From DASSWG01 sp041689995 (GTDB lineage: Bacteria; Bacteroidota; Bacteroidia; Flavobacteriales; Flavobacteriaceae): a stretch of 34,184 bases of DNA. The translations under genes were made by a program, and so were the position numbers. The notes beneath the pieces are model-generated. The model saw nothing but the letters and a program-made list of their open reading frames with translations. It ran no database searches and was not told the origin of the DNA. The stretch covers positions 1-34,184 of the forward strand of contig JBDNFD010000018.1 of NCBI GenBank assembly GCA_041689995.1, given 5' to 3'. Shown here piece by piece: positions 22,746-31,919 of the stretch. Numbering within the stretch: position 1 is the first letter of the stretch; the number at the start of each line of letters is the position of its first letter.

Positions 22746-23936
22746 ATGCAACAATTATCCGATCGAATAAATCGATTGAACATCTCCGCAACATTGGCTA
22801 TGGCTGCCAAAACACGTGAATTGTTGGCCGAAGGAAAAGATATTATTGGGCTGAGCTTGGGCGAACCCGATTTCAACACGCCTGATTTTATCAAAGAAGC
22901 TGCCATAGAAGCCATTAATGAAAATTACAATTCCTATACGCCTGTCGATGGGTATGTTGAACTGAAAGATGCCGTTATTACCAAGTTTAAGCGCGACAAT
23001 AATTTGACTTACGATCGATCCCAAATCATCGTTTCGACAGGAGCAAAACAAGCTTTGTATAATGTCGCGGCGGTTATGCTCAATCCGGGTGATGAGGTAA
23101 TTCTGCCTTGTCCATATTGGGTGAGTTATAGCGACATGGTAAAATTGAACGAAGGCATTCCCGTAGAAGTCCAGACGACCATTGAAAATGATTTCAAAAT
23201 GAGCCCGGAACAGTTGGAAAAAGCCATCACGCCAAAAACCAAGATGTTATGGTACAGCTCGCCTTGCAATCCGAGTGGATCTGTTTACAGCCGGAATGAA
23301 CTCCGAGCTTTGGCCAATGTACTACAAAAATATCCACAAATAATAGTTGTCAGCGATGAAATTTACGAACACATCAATTTTGTCGATGATCATGTTTCAA
23401 TGGCAGAATTTGATGATATGTACGATCGGACGGTAACGGTGAACGGGGTTTCAAAAGCCTTTGCAGTGACCGGTTGGCGTATTGGCTATTTGGGTGGTCC
23501 TGCATATATTGCGAGAGCATGCAACAAGATACAAGGGCAAATCACCAGCGGGGCAAATTGTATTGCACAGCGCGCAGTTATCACAGCGTTGAAAGCTCCT
23601 GTCAGTAGCATTCAGTTTATGATCGACACGTTCAAAGATCGTCGAAAACTTATTTTAGGTTTAATCTCGGAAATTGAAGGTTTCAAATGCAATTCCCCGG
23701 AAGGTGCGTTTTATGTGTTTCCAAATATTTCATTTTTCTTCGGAAAAACCCTTCGGGGAACTAAAATTGAAAACGCAACCGATTTTTCCATGTTTTTGTT
23801 GAAAGAAGCCTTAGTGGCAACTGTTACGGGCGAAGCTTTTGGAAACCCAGACTGTATCCGGATTTCCTATGCCGCAAACGAAAAGCAAATTGAAGAAGCG
23901 ATGAAACGTATCAAAGCTGCTGTTTCTGAAGCTTAA
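22746..23936 (+). CDS. PLP-dependent aminotransferase, class I/II (aspartate aminotransferase-like)
   Basis: A 396-residue fold-type I aminotransferase. SKAFAVTGWRIGY gives the PLP-binding Lys237. Asn175 (PCNPSGS) and Asp204 (VSDEIYEH) contact the cofactor. The N-terminal LSLGEPDFNTP and STGAKQALYN (97-106) are the usual markers of the Ib-type aspartate aminotransferases of bacteria. The C-terminal Arg for the substrate carboxylate is likely in CIRISYA. It probably moves the amino group between aspartate (or aromatic amino acids) and 2-oxoglutarate, but substrate range is not certain. It is followed by a transporter gene 27 bases on, which may import its substrate. Confidence 0.92.
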   Translation: MQQLSDRINRLNISATLAMAAKTRELLAEGKDIIGLSLGEPDFNTPDFIKEAAIEAINENYNSYTPVDGYVELKDAVITKFKRDNNLTYDRSQIIVSTGAKQALYNVAAVMLNPGDEVILPCPYWVSYSDMVKLNEGIPVEVQTTIENDFKMSPEQLEKAITPKTKMLWYSSPCNPSGSVYSRNELRALANVLQKYPQIIVVSDEIYEHINFVDDHVSMAEFDDMYDRTVTVNGVSKAFAVTGWRIGYLGGPAYIARACNKIQGQITSGANCIAQRAVITALKAPVSSIQFMIDTFKDRRKLILGLISEIEGFKCNSPEGAFYVFPNISFFFGKTLRGTKIENATDFSMFLLKEALVATVTGEAFGNPDCIRISYAANEKQIEEAMKRIKAAVSEA

Positions 23937-23963
23937 TTTTAAGTCAAAACTTACTTTTTTCTC

Positions 23964-25709
23964 ATGAAATTTTCACTGACCGACAAATACGGGAAATTAA
24001 AAGAACTGCCCGCTACGGCCATTTCTGGGAACGATATTAGTTCTTCATGTTTGTATGTTTCCTCTTTGGCGATAGCTGCGGCGGGACAATATGCCTGGGT
24101 TTCGTTACTGATTGTTGCCTTGGTGCTTTTCATGTTCCGAAAAATTTATGGGGAAGTGGTGGGCGCTTTGCCCATGAATGGCGGCGCATATAATGCTTTG
24201 TTGAATACAACAAGTAAGCGAATAGCTTCTTTAGCAGCCTGCCTTACAATTTTGTCATATATGGCAACGGCTGTGATTTCCGGTGGTACGGCCATGTATT
24301 ACATCCATACTTTGGCCGAAGGATTTCCGGTTTTCATCTCGACCATCGTTTTGCTGTTTTTGTTTATGTTGTTGAATATTGCCGGTATCTCGGAATCGGC
24401 AAAAGTGGCGACGGTAATTTTTATTTTTCATTTGATTTCCTTGGTCTTGCTTACCCTTTTTTGTGGTTGGTATTTAATCAATAATGGTTTTGACGAACTG
24501 ACCAAAAATTTTGGACGCCCCTTATCACATGGAAGTTTATTGGTCGCACTTTTTATCGGTTTTGCGGTTTCTATGTTGGGAACTTCCGGTTTTGAGAGTT
24601 CGGCGAATTATGTAGAAGAACAGGCACAAGGTGTTTTTCCCAAAACCCTTAGGAATATGTGGATTGTAGTTAGCGTTTTTAATCCGCTGTTGGCTTTTTT
24701 GATCTTAGCTATCGTTCCAATCCCAGAGGTGGCGAACCATGTGAATGCACTGTTATCATATTTGGGTGCTCAAGCCGGTGGACCGTGGCTTATGTGGCTC
24801 ATTTCTATAGATGCTGCAATTGTGCTGAGTGGTGCGGTTCTTACTTCTTATGTCGGTGTTTCCGGTTTGGTGAAACGGATGACGTTGGATCGCTGTTTAC
24901 CACAATTTTTGTTGAAAGAGAACAAGAAAGGTGTCAATTATCCCATAATAATTGGTTTTTTTATACTTTGTGGTTCCATTTTGGCGATTACCAGAGGTGA
25001 TATCGAAGCACTTGCCGGGGTATATTTGATTTCATTTCTCTCCGTAATGCTGTTGTTTGCCGTTGGAAATATTTTACTGAAAATAAATCGCGATAAGTTA
25101 CCGAGACCCGAAAAAGCTAGTGGACTGGCTTTGTTCATAGGAATTGTGGCCGTGGTTGGTGCCCTAATTGGGAATATCTTGATAGAGCCTGAATATTTTG
25201 GTGTGTTTTTGAGCTATTTTATTCCGACGGTGTTGATTGTAATGATGATGTTGTATCGCGTTGTGGTTATTCGTGGAATTTTGGGGCTTCTTAAAAATTA
25301 TATTGATATTCCATTTGAAAAAAAATTGGATCATTGGTTGAAGCGTAAAATCGTAAAAATCAATTCCCAGAAATTCCTATTTTTCACCCGTGGTGATAAT
25401 GTGGCCAATTTGAATATGGTATTGAATTATATCAAAGAAAATGAACATACCAACAGAATTTTATTGGTTTCGGTGGTTAAAGATGAAAATGAAGTTTCTA
25501 AACGATTAAAAATGGATGTGGAAGTGTTGGACAGAGCTTATCCGAAAATTGATGTCGAATTTATTGTTAAAAAAGGAACGTTTTCCCCAGATTTAATTGA
25601 AGAACTGTCCCAAGAATATGATATTCCAAAAAATTTCATGTTTATTGGCGCACCAGGTGAGGGATTTCCTTATCGAATTGAACAAATGGGGGTGAGGGTG
25701 ATAATTTAG
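23964..25709 (+). CDS. APC-family amino acid permease with C-terminal cytosolic domain
   Basis: A 581-residue transporter of the amino acid-polyamine-organocation superfamily. The N-terminus has GNDISSSCLYV (22-32), the first broken helix that binds the amino group, and GALPMNGGAYN (68-78), the next conserved block. About twelve membrane helices span residues 30-430. The final 140 residues are soluble (from IDIPFEKKLDHWLKRK) with Rossmann-like strands (RILLVSVVKDENEVSKRL, IDVEFIVKKG), which may be a regulatory UspA-like domain. The substrate is unknown. It is the last gene of the desaturase-aminotransferase-permease row and converges on trkA. Confidence 0.9.
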   Translation: MKFSLTDKYGKLKELPATAISGNDISSSCLYVSSLAIAAAGQYAWVSLLIVALVLFMFRKIYGEVVGALPMNGGAYNALLNTTSKRIASLAACLTILSYMATAVISGGTAMYYIHTLAEGFPVFISTIVLLFLFMLLNIAGISESAKVATVIFIFHLISLVLLTLFCGWYLINNGFDELTKNFGRPLSHGSLLVALFIGFAVSMLGTSGFESSANYVEEQAQGVFPKTLRNMWIVVSVFNPLLAFLILAIVPIPEVANHVNALLSYLGAQAGGPWLMWLISIDAAIVLSGAVLTSYVGVSGLVKRMTLDRCLPQFLLKENKKGVNYPIIIGFFILCGSILAITRGDIEALAGVYLISFLSVMLLFAVGNILLKINRDKLPRPEKASGLALFIGIVAVVGALIGNILIEPEYFGVFLSYFIPTVLIVMMMLYRVVVIRGILGLLKNYIDIPFEKKLDHWLKRKIVKINSQKFLFFTRGDNVANLNMVLNYIKENEHTNRILLVSVVKDENEVSKRLKMDVEVLDRAYPKIDVEFIVKKGTFSPDLIEELSQEYDIPKNFMFIGAPGEGFPYRIEQMGVRVII

Positions 25710-25763
25710 GGATCAGTCTTAAATAGTTTGTTGTAAGTAATTGATCCTACTTCATAATTAATT

Positions 25764-26468
25764 TCACCCTTCCATTGCAAGTCCATTTTTTTCAAGGTAT
25801 TTTTCGATGGCTTTATTTGTGCCAAAAACCACCAGTATATCTTCTGCCATAAAAAGGGTTTCTGGTTTTGGTATCCCTATCACTTCTTGTTTATCAGCAG
25901 AACGGTCGATGAAGTTTTTGAACTTTTTCTTCCTTAAAATGGTAATAATATTCAGATTGTTCTTTCGCCTAAAATCAGATTCCATAATGGTTTTTCCAAT
26001 GATTTTTTCGCATACGGGGACTTCCGAAACAGAAGAGTCCATATCGATTTCAAAATTATCAATGGATCCTCGAAGATTAATTTTTTTGGTGAGCCGTTCC
26101 GCATATTCTTGCTCCGGGTGAATGATTTGATCTACGCCCATGGCTTCCAGAATAGTGTCCTCTATGGTAGAACTGGATCGGGCAATGACCCTTGCGTTGG
26201 TGATTTTTTTAATGATGGCGGTTGCTTTGATGTTCACGCCATTTCGCTCACCAATCGCAACAACAGCCAGATCGGTGTGTTTCAAAGGAATTGAATTGTA
26301 GGCGTTTTCATGAGTCGCATCCAAAGCCACCGCGTGGGAAACTTTATCTTTAATCATATCAATTTTTTCCATGTCGCTATCCACGGCGATGACTTCATTA
26401 TTGGTTTCTGCCAAATATACGGCCATCGCCATTCCAAAATTCCCCAATCCCAAAACAATGATTTTCAT
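25764..26468 (-). CDS. trkA: TrkA/KtrA-type potassium uptake regulator
   Basis: A 234-residue RCK protein that binds nucleotides and gates a TrkH/KtrB channel. The N-terminal RCK domain has the Rossmann loop GLGNFG (7-12) and the acidic end of strand 2 (VIAVDSD). The C-terminal RCK_C domain begins near SSVSEVPVCEKIIGKTI. Only one RCK_N/RCK_C set is present, so this is a KtrA-like rather than the tandem E. coli TrkA form. It starts 25 bases after the stop of trkH, and the two are surely an operon. It is peripheral to the inner membrane. Confidence 0.95.
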   Translation of the reverse strand: MKIIVLGLGNFGMAMAVYLAETNNEVIAVDSDMEKIDMIKDKVSHAVALDATHENAYNSIPLKHTDLAVVAIGERNGVNIKATAIIKKITNARVIARSSSTIEDTILEAMGVDQIIHPEQEYAERLTKKINLRGSIDNFEIDMDSSVSEVPVCEKIIGKTIMESDFRRKNNLNIITILRKKKFKNFIDRSADKQEVIGIPKPETLFMAEDILVVFGTNKAIEKYLEKNGLAMEG

Positions 26469-26493
26469 AGTCTATTTGTTTATTATTGAACCC

Positions 26494-28236
26494 TTAGGTA
26501 ATGATGATATTTTCCTTCGGATAAGTATATTGTGAAGTTTTTCGTTTTTCCAAAATACCGATCAACAAGTTCATAATTCCAATTCTTCCGAAAAACATCA
26601 GAAAAACCAGAACATATTTACTGCTCACGCTCAATCCTGCAGTAATTCCCATTGAAAGTCCTACGGTGCTATATGCCGAAAAAGCTTCGAAAACCACAGG
26701 AAGCAACGTCAATTTCGGATCGAAGATCAATATCATCAATATGCTCACCCCAATTGAAATCAACGAAATCAACATAATCGCAAATGCTTTCTGAACGGCA
26801 AATTTAGGTATCCTTCGCGTTCCAATTTCAATATTTTCCTTTCCTTTGGCCAAAGAAAAAATGTTCATAACGGCTAGGGCAAAGGTAGTGGTTTTAATAC
26901 CGCCACCAGTTGAACCTGGAGAAGCCCCAATCCACATCAATAAAATAATCACCAAAATTCCGGGTATGGTAACCATCGAAAAATCAACCGTGTTAAACCC
27001 TGCCGTTCTCGCGGTAACCGATGAAAATAGCGCCGTGGTGAATTTCCCGAACATCGTATCATGAACCGAAAGAACCGTAGAGTTTTCGCTTACTAAAAAA
27101 AATCCCATTCCCGCAACCAGCAAAATCAAAGTGGTATAAACCACAATTTTGGTGTTTATAGTAATCACTCGGGACATAAAAATTTTATTGTTCCTATTGA
27201 AGAGATTGATAATGAAATTTTTGGAATAAAGGATGAAATTGGATGCAATTCCGTAGCCCAATCCGCCAAAAACGATCAAAGCCATTAAAACCCATTGCAT
27301 GGAATAATTGAACTGCAGTCCCGAATCCATCATGTTTTGGCTGGCCAAAGAAAACCCGGCATTGCAATAACCGGAAATCGCATGGAATATCGAAGCAAAA
27401 ATACGGTCGTCGAATACACCAGCGTTCAGCGAGAAAAAGATTAATAAAGCTCCAATGGTTTCTACTACCAACGAAAAAAGTACAATTTGCATGGAAAGTG
27501 CCATAATATTGTTTATTCTGTCGTCGCCAAGAATATCTTTCATATAAAGACTTTCACTAAAAGTAGAGCCGGTTTTGAAAAAATAAGCAAAAAAGGAGGT
27601 GAATGTCAACATTCCCAATCCCCCGATTTGGATGAGCACCAAAATGATGGTTTGTCCCAAGGTTGTGAAGCCCGTGGCCGTGTCCACCACAACCAGTCCG
27701 GTCACGGCAACTGCGCTGGTGGCGGTGAAAAGTGAATCGACAAAACTTATCCCATCCGTGGTTGCACTTGGCAACATCAATAAAAAGGTCCCGGTAAGCG
27801 CGACTAATGCAAAACTAGAAACAAATAACAGGGCGGGATTAAAATAGGTTTCATAAATTTTTCGGACCGCAAACGTAAGCCGGATGAAAAAGTAAATAAA
27901 CAATCCATATTCAAGTACAAATCTTGACGCCACATAAGATTCCAACAGATCACCATCGAAATTTAGGGACATCAAGAAAAGTTCCAACAAAATTAAAAAC
28001 AGCAAAAGCCACATATTGACCAGCGAAATCTTTTTAATCTTTTCGTTGGGGCGGGAAGTTCTGTATTGGTAAAAATTAACGATAAAAAGGATGGAAACCA
28101 ATAAAGGTAGGGCCAAAATCATATAAGACCTATATTCTTCAAAACGATCGAAGCCATAGGTGAGAACCAATAGAAAAATCAAAATAAGGTTAATTAGCCA
28201 ACTTACAATACTGGATTTCCTGAACTTTCCAACCAT
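26494..28236 (-). CDS. trkH: TrkH/KtrB-type potassium transporter
   Basis: A 580-residue inner-membrane K+ channel-like transporter. Four selectivity-filter loops are readable in order: TSAVAVTGL, GYCNAGFSL, TARTAGFNT and AYSTVGLSM, each with the conserved Gly. A long N-terminal region (about 130 residues, several hydrophobic helices) precedes the first repeat, as in Bacteroidota members. The size is typical. It is transcribed from a promoter about 80 bases upstream and leads the trkH-trkA operon. The sequence shows no defect. Confidence 0.95.
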   Translation of the reverse strand: MVGKFRKSSIVSWLINLILIFLLVLTYGFDRFEEYRSYMILALPLLVSILFIVNFYQYRTSRPNEKIKKISLVNMWLLLFLILLELFLMSLNFDGDLLESYVASRFVLEYGLFIYFFIRLTFAVRKIYETYFNPALLFVSSFALVALTGTFLLMLPSATTDGISFVDSLFTATSAVAVTGLVVVDTATGFTTLGQTIILVLIQIGGLGMLTFTSFFAYFFKTGSTFSESLYMKDILGDDRINNIMALSMQIVLFSLVVETIGALLIFFSLNAGVFDDRIFASIFHAISGYCNAGFSLASQNMMDSGLQFNYSMQWVLMALIVFGGLGYGIASNFILYSKNFIINLFNRNNKIFMSRVITINTKIVVYTTLILLVAGMGFFLVSENSTVLSVHDTMFGKFTTALFSSVTARTAGFNTVDFSMVTIPGILVIILLMWIGASPGSTGGGIKTTTFALAVMNIFSLAKGKENIEIGTRRIPKFAVQKAFAIMLISLISIGVSILMILIFDPKLTLLPVVFEAFSAYSTVGLSMGITAGLSVSSKYVLVFLMFFGRIGIMNLLIGILEKRKTSQYTYPKENIIIT

Positions 28237-28302
28237 TTTTTATCACCTATTTTTTTCCTTTTCCATAAGTTTGAATCATTGGTCTTCACTGGAAAAGAAG
28301 AA

Positions 28303-28323
28303 GCCGAATTTTCGGCAAAGGTA
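28303..28323 (-). promoter_or_regulatory. TAnnTTTG box and hairpin upstream of trkH
   Basis: On the minus strand TACCTTTG (28323-28316) fits the -7 consensus. Directly downstream of it, GCCGAA/TTCGGC (28303-28308 and 28311-28316) makes a perfect 6-bp stem with a two-base spacer, at the likely transcription start. This is about 65-80 bases before the trkH ATG. The hairpin may be an operator or part of the leader; its role is not known. Confidence 0.45.
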
Positions 28324-28400
28324 ATCTTTTTGACATGTTATTATGGATTTTTCACTTTTCGGAAATAGGCTTGTTTATATCGATACTACAGTAGAAAATG

Positions 28401-28408
28401 TATCTTTG
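28401..28408 (+). promoter_or_regulatory. TAnnTTTG -7 box of ubiE
   Basis: TATCTTTG ends 16 bases before the ATG at 28425. Transcription starting shortly after it would exclude an in-frame start at 28398, so it decides the start codon. The porT gene probably depends on the same promoter. Confidence 0.55.
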
Positions 28409-28424
28409 TCGAAATTTTCAGAAT

Positions 28425-29153
28425 ATGCCGAAAAGAGTTGTTCCTTATAAGAAATCAAACCTCGCCAAAAAGAAACAAGTAGAGGCGATGTTCGATACCA
28501 TTTCCAAAGAATATGACAATTTGAACCGCGTCATTTCCTTCGGAATTGACTTAAAATGGCGCAAAAAGGTTGTAAAAATGATTTTGGAAAAGAATCCGGA
28601 AAGTATTTTGGATATTGCCACTGGCACTGGCGATTTGGCCATTAGTTTTGCCAAAGCAGGCGCCCATAAAATTATTGGCCTAGATATTTCCGAGGGCATG
28701 TTGGCAGTGGGCCGTAAAAAAATCGTCGAGGCATCTCTTGAAGAAAAGGTGGAGCTTATTCAGGCCGATTCTGAGGAATTACCATTTGAGACCAATAGTT
28801 TTGATGCTATTTCTGTTGCTTTTGGAGTTCGCAATTTTGATAATTTGGAAAAAGGCTTAACCGAAATTTATCGGGTTTTGAAACCTGCGGGAATTTTCGT
28901 GGTGCTGGAAACTTCGGTTCCCACAAAAACGCCTTTCAAACAAGGTTATAATTTTTATGCCAAGAATATTCTTCCCCTAATTGGGAAATTGTTTTCCAAG
29001 GATCGCGAGGCTTATTCCTATTTAAGTGAAAGTGCCGCTGCTTTCCCCTTTGGCGAAGCTTTCAACAATATTTTGAAAAAAATCGGGTTTACCAATGTGG
29101 AAGATTATCCGCAGGCATTTGGTGCGGCCACGATTTACAAGGCTTCCAAATAA
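28425..29153 (+). CDS. ubiE: Demethylmenaquinone/ubiquinone methyltransferase UbiE (MenG)
   Basis: A 242-residue C-methyltransferase that completes menaquinone synthesis by methylating demethylmenaquinone with SAM. The SAM motif is DIATGTGDLAI (63-73). MFDTISKEYDNLNRVISFGID at the N-terminus is a family signature (key part FDTISKEYD), as is VAFGVRNFDNLEKGL. The length is normal. Menaquinone is the usual respiratory quinone in flavobacteria, so the MenG role is favoured over ubiquinone. porT begins 71 bases downstream, and the ubiE-porT order is common in Bacteroidota (established knowledge). Confidence 0.97.
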   Translation: MPKRVVPYKKSNLAKKKQVEAMFDTISKEYDNLNRVISFGIDLKWRKKVVKMILEKNPESILDIATGTGDLAISFAKAGAHKIIGLDISEGMLAVGRKKIVEASLEEKVELIQADSEELPFETNSFDAISVAFGVRNFDNLEKGLTEIYRVLKPAGIFVVLETSVPTKTPFKQGYNFYAKNILPLIGKLFSKDREAYSYLSESAAAFPFGEAFNNILKKIGFTNVEDYPQAFGAATIYKASK

Positions 29154-29224
29154 ATATCAGCATCGATTTTTAAAATTATTTTGGAAGAAATGATTTTTCA
29201 TCCTAAAAATCCTTAATAAATTGT

Positions 29225-29944
29225 ATGAAAAGACTATTGTTGGTTTCTGTTCTTTTTGTTTGCTTTCAAAACCTACATTCCCAAGGGATTTTTGACGGTA
29301 TTTTCAGTAAGGAGAAAGTGCGTAATTTAGAAAACTTTGATAAAGCGCAATGGTCCTATGGTTATTATTTGGGCTTCAACAGTTATGACTTCAAAACCAA
29401 TTATATTGCCTTGGAAGGCGAACCTTCAAATGTGGCGGTTGGAAGGAATGTGGGCTTTAATGTTGGTCTCGTTGGAAATATGCGCGTCAACGATTATATA
29501 GATCTTCGGTTGGAACCTGGCGTCTTGTTTACGACTCGAAACCTGACTTTCCCCGGATTCGCGACAGAATCGGACGCGCTGCGGGAGGTGAAATCCACTT
29601 ATGTGCATATTCCTCTTTTGGTGAAATTTTCGACAAAACGCCTCAACAATTTCAAACCTTTTGTTATTGGAGGTGTGTCAACTTCCATTAATCTTTCCAG
29701 CAATTTCAATAATCCGGACGATAACAGTAAAGGTCAATTTCGAATGACCCGGAACACCTATTATTACGAAGTTGGTTTTGGTATTGATCTATATTTATAT
29801 TATTTCAAATTCACGCCGTCCATCCGGGGGGTTTTTGCCATCAACGATGAACTTGTTCGCGATGCTAATCCGCACAGCCCTTGGACCGGAAATATCGATC
29901 AAATGTCGTCGCGCGCTATTTTTATCAATTTCACTTTTCAATAA
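29225..29944 (+). CDS. porT: PorT-family type IX secretion/gliding protein
   Basis: A 239-residue outer-membrane protein with a signal peptide (LLLVSVLFVCFQNLHSQ). The body is a small beta-barrel: alternating aromatic strands such as SYGYYLGFNSYDFKTNY, LRLEPGVLFTTRNLTF and VHIPLLVKFSTKRL. The last residues IFINFTFQ end in an aromatic beta-strand, as for barrel insertion. Size, sequence style and position after ubiE fit PorT/SprT, a component needed for type IX secretion in Porphyromonas and Flavobacterium. No other secretion genes are nearby, as is usual for porT. A defect is not apparent. Confidence 0.88.
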   Translation: MKRLLLVSVLFVCFQNLHSQGIFDGIFSKEKVRNLENFDKAQWSYGYYLGFNSYDFKTNYIALEGEPSNVAVGRNVGFNVGLVGNMRVNDYIDLRLEPGVLFTTRNLTFPGFATESDALREVKSTYVHIPLLVKFSTKRLNNFKPFVIGGVSTSINLSSNFNNPDDNSKGQFRMTRNTYYYEVGFGIDLYLYYFKFTPSIRGVFAINDELVRDANPHSPWTGNIDQMSSRAIFINFTFQ

Positions 29945-30216
29945 ATCTTCTTTTATAACTGGATTTTTAAAAAATTTCCCCGGAAACATTCATTGAAAGG
30001 TGTTCCTTTTGAATTTTATCTGTAATTTTGGAAGTGTTTAAATTAATTGGGAAATCATTTTATTTGGAATTATGTGGTTTTTTAATCGGAGGATTTATAG
30101 CCCGTTCGATATAAATTTACTTTTGAGTATTTTTTTTGATAACGTGATGGGGATATGGAAAAAAGAATTGAAACTATAATTTTTATATCTTGCAAAGAAT
30201 AAAATAATTGACGGAA

Positions 30217-31002
30217 ATGAAAACAAAAGAACCTTTATTTGATTATATAAATCCAGAATTAAAATATTCAATTGAAAACGGAGATTGTTTAAATGTTTTG
30301 AAAAAATATGATGACGAAAAATTTGATCTTATCATTACTTCACCGCCTTATAACATTGGCAAATCTTATGAAACAAAAACATCGATAGAAGCATATCTTG
30401 AAACCCAAGAAGAAATTATCACAGAGTTAATTCGAGTACTGTCTGAAAAAGGAAATATTTGTTGGCAAGTTGGTAATTTTGTAGATAAGGGAGAGGTATT
30501 TCCTTTAGATATTTACTACTATCAAATATTTAAAAGACTTGGTTTAAAATTACGTAATCGAATAATCTGGCATTTTGGACACGGCTTGCATGCTTCAAAT
30601 CGATTTTCTGGCAGATATGAAACAATCCTTTGGTTTTCAAAAAGCGATGATTATATTTTTAATTTAGATGATGTTCGTGTTCCTGCAAAATACCCCGGAA
30701 AACGTCATTTCAAAGGGCCTAAAAAAGGTAAACTTTCAGGAAATCCAAAAGGCAAAAATCCTTCTGATATTTGGGAAATAGTTTTAAAAGATTGGGAAAA
30801 TGAACTTTGGAATATCCCCAATGTTAAATCTAATCATCCAGAAAAAACTGTTCATCCCTGTCAATATCCTATAGAACTTGATGAAAGATGTGTTTTAGCT
30901 TTAACTAATGAGAATAGATGGGTTTTAGATCCATTCAATGGTGTTGGTGATTATTCAACGGATGAAATAGTAATCTTCCAAAACCAAATCTGTTCCAATT
31001 AA
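30217..31002 (+). CDS. Beta-class DNA methyltransferase, C-terminally truncated
   Basis: A 261-residue N4-cytosine/N6-adenine DNA methyltransferase in the beta order: catalytic motif IV TSPPYN (41-46) comes first and the SAM motif (VLDPFNGVG, 236-244) last. IWHFGHGLHASNRFSGRYE and HPCQYPIEL are conserved in the family. The enzyme should protect DNA against the nuclease encoded next door. After GVG only 17 residues follow (ending NQICSN), where relatives continue with a helix, an acidic ribose-binding residue and more, about 40-60 residues. I infer a deletion; the protein is probably inactive. The start is the ATG at 30217. The next gene begins one base after the stop. Confidence 0.85.
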   Translation: MKTKEPLFDYINPELKYSIENGDCLNVLKKYDDEKFDLIITSPPYNIGKSYETKTSIEAYLETQEEIITELIRVLSEKGNICWQVGNFVDKGEVFPLDIYYYQIFKRLGLKLRNRIIWHFGHGLHASNRFSGRYETILWFSKSDDYIFNLDDVRVPAKYPGKRHFKGPKKGKLSGNPKGKNPSDIWEIVLKDWENELWNIPNVKSNHPEKTVHPCQYPIELDERCVLALTNENRWVLDPFNGVGDYSTDEIVIFQNQICSN

Positions 31003-31003
31003 T

Positions 31004-31911
31004 ATGCCAAATATCAGTAAAATTAATTTTAAGCGAGAATTAGAAAATCGTTTTGGCGGGTTAAAAAAAATATCCACTAGCCTTTCTTTATTTGATCTTC
31101 AAAATGACACAGGTAGAATATATATATACGCTATTCTAAAATCCATTATAGAAATCAATCATTTTATGGATTACGAGATGAGGATTTAAAAAAATTAGAA
31201 GGATTTAATTCGTATATTTGTTTTATTTGGGATAATCAAAGCGAACCTCTATTTATTCCTTATTGTGAATTTGAAGAAATTTTTAAAGACCTTCTACCTG
31301 CGAGTGATGGACAATATAAAGTGCAAATTTATCATCAATCGGATCAAAATGAATTATACATAGCCAATGCGGGTCGTTTTAATATAGAAAGTTTTTTTGG
31401 CTGGGATTATTTTGAATCAAAAATTGATATATCAAAGATTACTCATATACCTGAATTTTCCCATTATCAAATTCAAACACTAATAGGTTCGATTGGTCAA
31501 AATAAAGGTTTTGATATATGGATTCCGCCAATTGATAGGAGTAGATTGGATTGGAACTTATCAATACCTTTTGATTGTATTAAAAATCTACCAGATCGCT
31601 ATGAAAAAGTGAATTCAATTATAAAAGAAATTGATGTTATATGGGTTAAAAAAGGATCAAGTAATTTACAGGCAATGTTTGAAGTCGAGCATTCAACCTC
31701 AATTTATTCTGGTCTTCTGCGTTTTAATGATTTACATTTAATAGAACCAAATTTAAACCCAAGATTTAGTATAGTTTCTAATGAAATAAGAAGATCATTA
31801 TTTCTTCGGCAATTAAATAGACAAACTTTTAAAGCCAGTGGAATGTCTGATATTTGTAATTTTTTAGAATATAGAGATGTTTATGGTTGGTTTAATCGAA
31901 TTATAAAATAA
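31004..31911 (+). pseudogene. Restriction-endonuclease-like gene split by a frameshift in (TA)5
   Basis: The first frame starts at the ATG at 31004 and runs into TAA at 31187-31189 after 61 codons. The protein sense leaves this frame near GRIYI and continues, open from 31117, in another frame as RYSKIHYRNQSFYGLRDEDL and on to the TAA at 31909-31911. The switch falls in ATATATATATA (31118-31128); removing one TA joins both parts into a 301-residue protein. The C-terminal part has ASDGQYK and IEIDVIWVKKG-like sequence, then FEVEHSTSIYSGLLRFNDL, which looks like the acidic E-x-E core of a PD-(D/E)XK nuclease. It is one base downstream of the methyltransferase, which suggests a restriction partner. 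A GTG at 31321 could restart the second part. The family name is uncertain, but the frameshift is clear. Confidence 0.75.
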
Positions 31912-31919
31912 AAAAAATT

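Noticed and set aside
31321..31911. Independent gene starting at GTG 31321
   Set aside because: The same frame is open and protein-like back to 31117 and joins naturally with the frame starting at 31004, so it is better read as the second part of one frameshifted gene, though late restart is possible.
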